The position numbers and the translations under genes were made by a program. The notes under the pieces were generated by a model. That model was given only the letters and a program-made list of their open reading frames with translations, searched no databases and was not told the DNA's origin. DNA of 64,000 nucleotides from Reclinomonas americana ATCC 50394 (taxonomy: Eukaryota > Jakobida > Jakobea > Jakobida): assembly GCA_048213135.1 (NCBI GenBank), contig PS015010.1, positions 1,302,001 through 1,366,000 of the forward strand, given 5' to 3'. Shown piece by piece: positions 54,556 to 61,347 of this stretch. The stretch's first letter is position 1. Each line of letters opens with the position of its first letter.

Positions 54556-56439
54556 TTACATTAATTGGAATTCGGCCAGCTGCAGGAATGTCGTGAACAA
54601 TGAATTCAGCCTGCTTTTTACGGTGTTGATATACGATGTGTTGGTTGGAGCTCCCGTATAATTATTCCAGGCGGTTGTCCAGTAACTGTTAGTCACCTGT
54701 CCGTTGAGCAGTGTCTGAATTTTGGTATCACTCTTATATGATGCCGGCAGATCTACCGTAAGCAGGTAAGGTATTACGGCTTCAATCAGCAGGTCCGGGT
54801 CCTGTATAGTGGCATTGGGAAACTGCTGCACAAAGGCAATAGGATCAAATTTGATCTGGATATTTCCGGTACTTGGCGTAAACCCGCTGACAAAGGCTGT
54901 GAGCAGGCTGGACCTTCTTTGAATACTGTTGGAATTGATCCAGTTCTGATAATAGGCAGGTTCCTGGTAGTAGGCTTTCCATCCTGATACATTGGGCACG
55001 AGCCCTATTCCCTGTTCTAAATAATTGTTTCCGAAATTCTGAAAGTAATTCCAGATGGCATACTGGTACACCACCTGGTTGGCTCCCGTTGCCGCGGTAG
55101 TGGGCATATTGAGCGTACGTAAAGTGCCTGCCATAAGATCGAGCGGACTTTTGATCATCACACCTTTATTGGCCACATCATAAAAATGTTCGCTTTTGAA
55201 AAGCGTTTTCACTACCGGTGCCATTTCCCAGTTGCTGCTCACCAGCAGATTGGCCAGCGGAACGATCACATTGGTCTCAATATTCGCATCAATATCATAA
55301 TAAATAAAATAGCGGTACAACCTGCGGCAAACATACCTGGCAACAGTGGTTTGCTGCTGGGTAAACAACATATCGAAAAAGATGTCGAACTCATTGGCGC
55401 CGTTTGCTCCTGACTGGTTGGTAATGGTAGTATTGCCGAAATTGGCAGAGAATACTTTGTTGCCCTGGTTATGATAGGCTGAATTGAAACCCGGCGCGAA
55501 AGGATAAGCGGATACAAAACCACCCGAAGGTACCCTCCATCCTGAAAACACTTTAGAAGCGGCGATGATATCGCTTTCCGTATAATTCTGTGTGGGCACT
55601 TTACCCATCGTGAATAATTCCATCAGTTCCCTTCCAAAATTCTCATTGGGAACAGATGCTGTACTCGACTGCCCGCCGAGGTAAACCAGCATGGCAGGCG
55701 TCTTCGCTATCGCTTTAATGAGTGTTTTAAAATTGCCCAGGGCATTGTTGCGGAGCAGGGTCATATAGTCGTTACCCATAGTGGCCCCATTACCCTGCAG
55801 ATCGGAGATATCGGAAAAATTTACCGGTATGAAGTGATACCAGAAATGGGTCATCTTTTCCCTTATGGAAGTGCCTTCATTGATACATAAACCCCAGCTC
55901 CATCCGGCAAGACTTTGCAAGCGGTAACTATTATTGCTGCCATCATTTGAATTCACATAGGTGAGGTTATTGGATGTCCAGCTGTTTCCCAATGTTATCC
56001 CTCCGCTGTCCGGCAGTGTATTCTGGTAATGATTAAGGGGTGTTGGTGATGGTGATGAAGGTGGACTCAAAGTAAAGAGATTGTCTACGGCATCAGACAT
56101 GGTCATGGCCAGCAATGCTTCCAGGTCGGCCTTTTTCACGCCGAAGCCCGCCCTGCGCAGTAGGTGTGCGGCCTGCCATTTGTCCCAGGTGCCGGTATAA
56201 GCAGCCAGTCCGCTGGTAACATTACCCACGCGGTTGAGTTCTGTACCCGTTCCGGGAACAGCGACGACCTCGCTGTATTGCCGGGCCGGCAGTGATTTCC
56301 GGGCATATTTCTCAAACAGGGGGTCGGGCCCTTCCTCACATTTTCCCTCTTCCAGGGTTCCGGGTTCAACCATTTCTTTCGATGGAATACCAATGATCTT
56401 TTTGAAAAGATCCCTGCGTTTGATTGATTCACTTCCCAT
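54556..56439 (-). CDS. DUF1800 protein, operon partner of DUF1501
   Basis: 627 residues from ATG 56439 (MGSESIKRRDLF); ATG 56472 would add eleven residues. DUF1800 features are present: AAHLLRRAGFGVKKADLEALLAM, LREKMTHFWYHFIPV-type metal-coordinating histidines, FGRELMELFTMGKVPTQNYTESDI, and the late LNMPTTAATGANQ region. No signal peptide is obvious, although such proteins are usually predicted to be exported; the first residues carry a short basic run. Function is unknown. The partner gene begins 15 bp downstream and shares the operon. Confidence 0.88.
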   Translation of the reverse strand: MGSESIKRRDLFKKIIGIPSKEMVEPGTLEEGKCEEGPDPLFEKYARKSLPARQYSEVVAVPGTGTELNRVGNVTSGLAAYTGTWDKWQAAHLLRRAGFGVKKADLEALLAMTMSDAVDNLFTLSPPSSPSPTPLNHYQNTLPDSGGITLGNSWTSNNLTYVNSNDGSNNSYRLQSLAGWSWGLCINEGTSIREKMTHFWYHFIPVNFSDISDLQGNGATMGNDYMTLLRNNALGNFKTLIKAIAKTPAMLVYLGGQSSTASVPNENFGRELMELFTMGKVPTQNYTESDIIAASKVFSGWRVPSGGFVSAYPFAPGFNSAYHNQGNKVFSANFGNTTITNQSGANGANEFDIFFDMLFTQQQTTVARYVCRRLYRYFIYYDIDANIETNVIVPLANLLVSSNWEMAPVVKTLFKSEHFYDVANKGVMIKSPLDLMAGTLRTLNMPTTAATGANQVVYQYAIWNYFQNFGNNYLEQGIGLVPNVSGWKAYYQEPAYYQNWINSNSIQRRSSLLTAFVSGFTPSTGNIQIKFDPIAFVQQFPNATIQDPDLLIEAVIPYLLTVDLPASYKSDTKIQTLLNGQVTNSYWTTAWNNYTGAPTNTSYINTVKSRLNSLFTTFLQLAEFQLM

Positions 56440-56641
56440 AGTACGTAGCAGTTTTAGCTGGTATAATAACATCCAGCTGGTTACCAGGTTAAAATAAAGG
56501 GTAAGTGTATGTTTTCAGGAACAGGTAGTAAAAAACTATGATCAGGCAGGTACAGATTACATCAGTACAAAACGAATATAATGTACTTTTTACACATATG
56601 CAATATAAAAATTCCGCGGTTGTGTTACAGTTTCATTTGGG

Positions 56642-56706
56642 GTCATTCCCACGTGAGGAAGAATCTCTTTCCTGTGACAAAAGATACCTCGTTACCTCGG
56701 TATGAC
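56642..56706. repeat. Palindromic intergenic element, GTCATTCC type
   Basis: GTCATTCC at the left end and GGTATGAC at the right end are near inverted repeats (7 of 8), about 65 bp in all, with AGAATCTC inside. The outline matches a broad class of dispersed intergenic palindromes seen in many bacteria. It lies in the 267-bp space between the DUF1800 gene and the metalloprotease gene, in which I see no coding sequence. Confidence 0.45.
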
Positions 56707-56739
56707 ACTAGGGGCAGGATTCAAACTGATGTCCGGCCG

Positions 56740-57723
56740 TCATTCCGGGATCTCTACAACCGTCCAGTTCTTGCTCCTTCTGCTGTAGAGGATATGATAA
56801 TCCTTTCCGTGCATGAGTTTATAAGTACGGTAGCCGTTGTAATAAGGCAGTTTAAGCCAGCCGTAATTGTAGATTTCAAATTTGAACACAAAGGCCTGTC
56901 CTGCTTTGATCTCTGCGGGTTGGAATTTTCTCCCGTCATCACTCAGTTGTACCGTTTCATCGCGGTTGCTCTGAATGGTGAGTGCGATCCAGGAAGGGTC
57001 ATTATCGGGTGTTGTCTGCGGAGTATTGGGATTGGGGTTGCCGGGGTTGGCAGGATAAGGATTGGGATTTGTAGGATATGGATTCGGGTTGGTTGGAGTT
57101 GGTGTCGGCGTTGCAGTGCCTGTATTACTGCCGGAATTCGCTGTACCGGGATTGTTGCTGGTTCTGGCCGCATTCCATCCACGTGTAATGGCCGCCAGCC
57201 TGTCGCTTTTCGCAGGATGTGTGTTACTCGCCCTGTCGCTGCCCACAGCACGCATGGCCGCCAGTGCCTGGTCAAGCGTGGCTCCCATCCTGTTCATCAT
57301 ATAACCGGAAAATGCGTCGGCCTCTATTTCTGAAGGAATGGTACTGCCCTGCCCGCTTACTACGTGGTTATAATAGTGATGTCCCATTTCATGCGCCATG
57401 ATGCTGAGACTGGCCCATTTGGTCTTGGCGTACTCATCTATATCTTCCAGGAAATTATTATCATACACGATCCAGCGGCGACCGCCCATAATAGTAGCGT
57501 AGGCATTCTGTATACCGTTCTGTTCACGCAGGTTAAAATTTTCTTTCCACTTGATGGTATCCAGCATATGGTTCACGATTTCCTTTGCCTCATAAACCGA
57601 CTGGAATTTGGTGGTAAGCGACCGGGGCGGAATGATATAGCCACAGGGCGTCAGTTTTTGCGCCGCTGCAAACTGCAGCAGTAAAAAAGTTCCGGCGATT
57701 GAAAAAAGTAAGCGTTTCATCAT
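56740..57723 (-). CDS. Secreted M48-like zinc metalloprotease
   Basis: 327 residues with a signal peptide (RLLFSIAGTFLLLQFAAAQ). The zinc-binding motif is HEMGHH (HExxH), and the third ligand is the Glu in SEIEADAFSGYMM, which fits gluzincin-type M48 proteases. An N-terminal helix region (VYEAKEIVNHMLDTIKWKENF) leads to the catalytic domain. A Pro/Asn-rich linker of repeated NPNPYP units (residues ~210-245) separates it from a C-terminal domain (~250-327) of unknown fold. The enzyme is exported and may act on envelope or extracellular proteins. It stands alone between intergenic palindrome and integrase. Confidence 0.82.
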   Translation of the reverse strand: MMKRLLFSIAGTFLLLQFAAAQKLTPCGYIIPPRSLTTKFQSVYEAKEIVNHMLDTIKWKENFNLREQNGIQNAYATIMGGRRWIVYDNNFLEDIDEYAKTKWASLSIMAHEMGHHYYNHVVSGQGSTIPSEIEADAFSGYMMNRMGATLDQALAAMRAVGSDRASNTHPAKSDRLAAITRGWNAARTSNNPGTANSGSNTGTATPTPTPTNPNPYPTNPNPYPANPGNPNPNTPQTTPDNDPSWIALTIQSNRDETVQLSDDGRKFQPAEIKAGQAFVFKFEIYNYGWLKLPYYNGYRTYKLMHGKDYHILYSRRSKNWTVVEIPE

Positions 57724-57812
57724 ATCCCATATTTGCTGACAATGTACAAAACGGCTTTGAACCCGTCAAAGTTTTGGGCAGTGGATTTGTACACGGTACA
57801 CAGATTACCGGC

Positions 57813-58859
57813 TTATGCCACTTCTGCCAGTTTATTGAACAGCGTATCCATTTCATTGTCGAGGTAAGACTGGACCAGGTTCACATACCGGTAAAAGGAC
57901 TTGCTGTCGCTGGCATGACCGGATATTTTTTTCACCACATGCTCTTTCATGCCCAGCATCAGCATGGTGGTTATGGCCGTACGGCGCATGGTATGAGAAG
58001 AGATCATATCACAAAAGCGGGTTGGGTCTGCCGGCGCCTGTACACCTACTCCCCTCCTCGACCTTTGCCTTGTTATGGCCTGTGTCCAGCCCGCCAGGCA
58101 GGCTATCTCTTTGAGTTGTGCATTGAAACGGCTAAGCGGTATAGGCGGGAAGATCGCTTTTCTCCGCTTCGCTGTTTCCCTGAACCGCCGGATGATCTCC
58201 ATGCAATAGGCTGGCAATTTAATACGTACCGCAGCCGAAGTTTTGATACTGGTAACAGGCAGATAATGCTGCCCTCCTACTTCTTCGATGTCGGAGAATT
58301 TAATGGCAAACAGGTCCGATACCCGCAGGGCTACCGTACATCCGAATACGAAGATGTCTTTGGTTTTACGTAATGACCGGCTCAGCGATGCGTCAAATTC
58401 GTGGTTATTGATGAGAAATTGTAACTGTTCCGGCATCAGTGTTACAATTGGAACTTCCTCCTTGCGTACATAAAATGATTTATGGAAGTTACCCGCAGGA
58501 ATGCCGAGGTCCTTTTCAATAAAGTTGAAAAAGATGCGGACGACCTTGATCACGGCGCCGGTATAATTATCGTAGCATTGTTTTTCCTGGTAGAGATAGG
58601 CGGTAAAATCGAGGTAGAATTTTTTCCAGTAATTGCGCTCTGCAGTTATCAGCCGTTTATTGGTATTGCCTGCGGGCTTTATCCGGATAATGGCGCCCGT
58701 CTTCAGTTCATACGCTTTAAGGTAGCTTAAAACATACCTGTAATTAACCACCGTTTGCGGGCGGATGCGGCCGCCATCGGGTTTTAGTCTTTTACCATTA
58801 AGGCTGTAGCGGATGAACTTTTCGAAGAGGGGAATAAGCGGGTATTCTTTTGTAGGCAT
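57813..58859 (-). CDS. Tyrosine-type site-specific recombinase/integrase
   Basis: A 348-residue phage-integrase-family protein. An N-terminal SAM-like core-binding domain (~residues 5-150) precedes the catalytic domain. The catalytic set is present: Arg179 in ALRVSDLF, a beta-hairpin Lys in TSIKTSA, His289 and Arg292 in SSHTMRRT, His315 in GHASDS, and Tyr323 or Tyr325 in SFYRYV. It can cut and rejoin DNA at att-like sites through a phosphotyrosine link. It borders the RHS island and its 5' end is 125 bp from the orphan RHS module, so it could have brought the island in. No att repeat was identified. Confidence 0.9.
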   Translation of the reverse strand: MPTKEYPLIPLFEKFIRYSLNGKRLKPDGGRIRPQTVVNYRYVLSYLKAYELKTGAIIRIKPAGNTNKRLITAERNYWKKFYLDFTAYLYQEKQCYDNYTGAVIKVVRIFFNFIEKDLGIPAGNFHKSFYVRKEEVPIVTLMPEQLQFLINNHEFDASLSRSLRKTKDIFVFGCTVALRVSDLFAIKFSDIEEVGGQHYLPVTSIKTSAAVRIKLPAYCMEIIRRFRETAKRRKAIFPPIPLSRFNAQLKEIACLAGWTQAITRQRSRRGVGVQAPADPTRFCDMISSHTMRRTAITTMLMLGMKEHVVKKISGHASDSKSFYRYVNLVQSYLDNEMDTLFNKLAEVA

Positions 58860-58984
58860 AAGATGGATTTTTGAGATTGAAAAATATTCACTTTTAGAGC
58901 GATTATGTTAAATTACAACAGAACCGGCTCTTTGAAAAGCAAACCTGCAAAGGACTTGAGCAGAATGATCATTATCCCTTTGGG

Positions 58985-59953
58985 ATGATGATGCCGGGGA
59001 GGGTGGCCAGTATCAGCGGTATTGATTATAAATTCACGGTTAATGGACAGGAAAAGGAAACTGACCTCAACAAAAATATCACTTCTGCTCCGTACTGGAT
59101 GTATGACAGCAGGGTGGCAAAGAGGTGGAATGTAGATCCGAGGCCAAATGTGTCGATAAGCCCTTATAATTGTTTCGCTGCAAATCCCATATGGTTTTCT
59201 GATATCAAAGGAGATACGATCAGGGGAGAGAACGGCTTCGATAAAGCAGCTTACAGGGCTGCATTGGTAGAACAGGTCGCTCTATTGGAACAATACAAAA
59301 AGGATGGCTTACCGGGTGGAATGGCAGGGAATAATAAAAATCTTAACTTGAAGTTAAATGAAATGAAGGCGGCATTGAAAACATATGATGCGCTGGAAGC
59401 AAGAAAAGATATCATTGTAGTCAGGAAAGGAGATCCGGCAACAAATGCGAATGAAGCCTGGACTAATTTCAATGTTGCACAGAATGCGCCGCGGATTGAT
59501 ATTGGAACAAGCGTTAAGGATGGGGATTATTTTTTAATTTCACATGAAATGCAGCACGTGGAAGATTATTATGAAGGACGATTCTCATTTGCTGCAGATG
59601 GATCAGGAGGCATCCTGGTTGACATATATGATGAGGTAGGCCCCAACAACAGGCAGGAAATTATTTCATCGGGTATTGTTGCGGCATCCCCTAATCCAAC
59701 GACCTGGACCGCGACAACTTTACCAAACAAAGTGTTTGGAGACGGCACAACACCCTATAACACACTTCCTAAGGATAAGCGGGTATTGTCTGATGCGAAA
59801 TGGTCAACTTTGTTAAAAGCAGAAACAGTAAAAAGTGTTAATGAGAATAAACCACAACCTCACTATTATGTAGGGTGGGAAAAAGACCGGGCTGAAGCCG
59901 AAGCGGCAAAAAAAGCGGCAGATGAAAAAGCAAAGGCTGAAGGTCCCAAGTAA
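58985..59953 (+). CDS. Orphan RHS C-terminal module with HExxH peptidase motif
   Basis: 322 residues from ATG 58985; the open frame begins earlier (58898) with no better start. The first part carries the end of an RHS core: a YPFGMMMPGR segment, then NGQEKETDLN and VAKRWNVDPR, the residues just before the RHS cleavage/variable boundary. The variable C-terminal region contains SHEMQHVED, that is, HExxH with His187, Glu188 and His191, suggesting a zinc-peptidase effector domain. The main RHS barrel is missing, so this is a 5'-truncated RHS gene or a displaced C-terminal module, typical of polymorphic-toxin loci. The next gene, 9 bp downstream, encodes a small exported protein. Toxicity is inferred only. 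Confidence 0.75.
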   Translation: MMMPGRVASISGIDYKFTVNGQEKETDLNKNITSAPYWMYDSRVAKRWNVDPRPNVSISPYNCFAANPIWFSDIKGDTIRGENGFDKAAYRAALVEQVALLEQYKKDGLPGGMAGNNKNLNLKLNEMKAALKTYDALEARKDIIVVRKGDPATNANEAWTNFNVAQNAPRIDIGTSVKDGDYFLISHEMQHVEDYYEGRFSFAADGSGGILVDIYDEVGPNNRQEIISSGIVAASPNPTTWTATTLPNKVFGDGTTPYNTLPKDKRVLSDAKWSTLLKAETVKSVNENKPQPHYYVGWEKDRAEAEAAKKAADEKAKAEGPK

Positions 59954-59962
59954 CAGCTCAAT

Positions 59963-60538
59963 ATGAAAAGAAATATAGTATTCATCGTGTACTGGTTGCT
60001 TATACCCGTACTTGTACAGTCCCAGGTAAAGGAAGGTCTTTACCTGGGTGAGAATAGCAGCGGAAGGTTACTGGTCAAAGCCGACAATACTGCGGAATTT
60101 TTTATGAGATATGAAACATCGGTATCTTTTAAATTCAAATGCAGGATAATAACGACAACGGACTCGTCTTTCCAGCTTGAGAACATAGGCGAGGTTAAAG
60201 ACAAAATTACCCAGCGTAAGAAAAAGAACAGAAGCAATGAAGTGTCAGTTAACTTCTACGCAATAGATATCGCAGGTCAAAGTTCGCCGGTTTCTGTAAA
60301 TTATGAGTTGATGTCCTGTTCGGATCAAGGAAGCGGAAGCAAAACATGCATCTGTTTTTTTTATAACAACAGGCTTTATTGCCATATTGTGAATACCAGG
60401 CAAAACGACATTTCGATATATATAGATGCAGCCAATTCTTTCCTGATAAAAAGCTGGAAGATAAGCGGAGACAGGCTGATACCTTATATAAATGGCAGAA
60501 TGACCGACAAGTGGATACTCAGGCGGCAGCATAATTAA
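59963..60538 (+). CDS. Small exported protein, possible immunity partner of the orphan RHS module
   Basis: 191 residues with a signal peptide (NIVFIVYWLLIPVLVQSQ). The mature part is beta-rich, with RKKKNRSNEVSVNFYAID and IYIDAANSFLIKSWKISG segments, and cysteines clustered around MSCSDQ and TCICFF. I recognise no family. It starts 9 bp after the RHS module on the same strand, which is the classical place of an immunity gene. A periplasmic location would fit protection against a peptidase-type effector entering from outside. That role is inference. Confidence 0.6.
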   Translation: MKRNIVFIVYWLLIPVLVQSQVKEGLYLGENSSGRLLVKADNTAEFFMRYETSVSFKFKCRIITTTDSSFQLENIGEVKDKITQRKKKNRSNEVSVNFYAIDIAGQSSPVSVNYELMSCSDQGSGSKTCICFFYNNRLYCHIVNTRQNDISIYIDAANSFLIKSWKISGDRLIPYINGRMTDKWILRRQHN

Positions 60539-60607
60539 AGTGACTTAAATCATGTATCTAACCCTGGATTTTTCGTTGTAAACAGATTGCCTTATTGATC
60601 AGCCAAC

Positions 60608-61324
60608 TCATTTCAGTTTTATAAGTGTTCCAGCCCGTTGCCTTTTTCTTTTGTCGCAGGGTTTGGAAGGCGCTTCAAATAAATCAATGTTCCTGCTATT
60701 GTTTTTTACAAAAGTGAAGTCATATTTCTTGCCTTCAATCTCCAGTACTATGCCGTTATAATATTTCCCGCAATCAATAAATGTGTAAATATGTTTTTGA
60801 CCGATAATATTATTATCTTTTATTAATGTACCACTATTACTTAAAAGTACACTTGAATACGACTTGAACCCTTTTTCTTCAAGAAGCCTGATATCAAAAA
60901 TCCCAGACAGGCATAATTTATTGATAGAATCAACTATTACCTGGGCGTCGCCAGAAGAGGAATGGGTTATGATAAAAGATATTGGTTCTGCTTTGCCAGA
61001 AGCTCCCGTTCTTTTTATCGACAAAAAAGCAGGATCAGAACCAGGCAGAATTTTTCCTTCACATTTCTTTAAAACCTCATCAGCATAAAAACATTTTTTT
61101 GCTGCATCCAGGAAAAAAGTCTGGTACTCAATCTGAACTGCGCTATAAGCATTAAACTGGTTATCGTCTGTAAATTCAAGAAGGATAAACTCTCCTTTAT
61201 ATGAAGAAGGGAATCCTCCCTTCTTCATATACCTGATATAATCGGTGTTTAAATAGTAGGTATTTGCCCGGACAATATATATGTTCAGTACAAACAACAG
61301 CAACAACAAACGCTTCTTTCGCAT
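60608..61324 (-). CDS. Exported protein downstream of the large RHS gene, possible immunity partner
   Basis: 238 residues with a signal peptide (RLLLLLFVLNIYIVRAN). The mature part contains FILLEFTDDNQFNAYSAVQI, ISFIITHSSSGDAQVIVD and HIYTFIDCGKYYNGIVLEI, with several cysteines, and no known domain that I can name. It lies 23 bp after the RHS stop on the same strand, the position where an immunity gene would sit. It is unlike the other small exported protein at 59963 in length and sequence. The two small genes converge with 69 bp between them. Confidence 0.6.
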   Translation of the reverse strand: MRKKRLLLLLFVLNIYIVRANTYYLNTDYIRYMKKGGFPSSYKGEFILLEFTDDNQFNAYSAVQIEYQTFFLDAAKKCFYADEVLKKCEGKILPGSDPAFLSIKRTGASGKAEPISFIITHSSSGDAQVIVDSINKLCLSGIFDIRLLEEKGFKSYSSVLLSNSGTLIKDNNIIGQKHIYTFIDCGKYYNGIVLEIEGKKYDFTFVKNNSRNIDLFEAPSKPCDKRKRQRAGTLIKLK

Positions 61325-61347
61325 GGGTACATTTTATTCTTTACTTG

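Noticed and set aside
56581-57333. A 250-residue plus-strand frame over the metalloprotease gene
   Set aside because: It is antisense to the HExxH gene with a good signal peptide, and its own sequence shows no domain.
58985-61324. The orphan RHS module being a frame-shifted copy of the large RHS gene
   Set aside because: Its variable end is unrelated to that of the large gene; only the short core-associated segment is shared.
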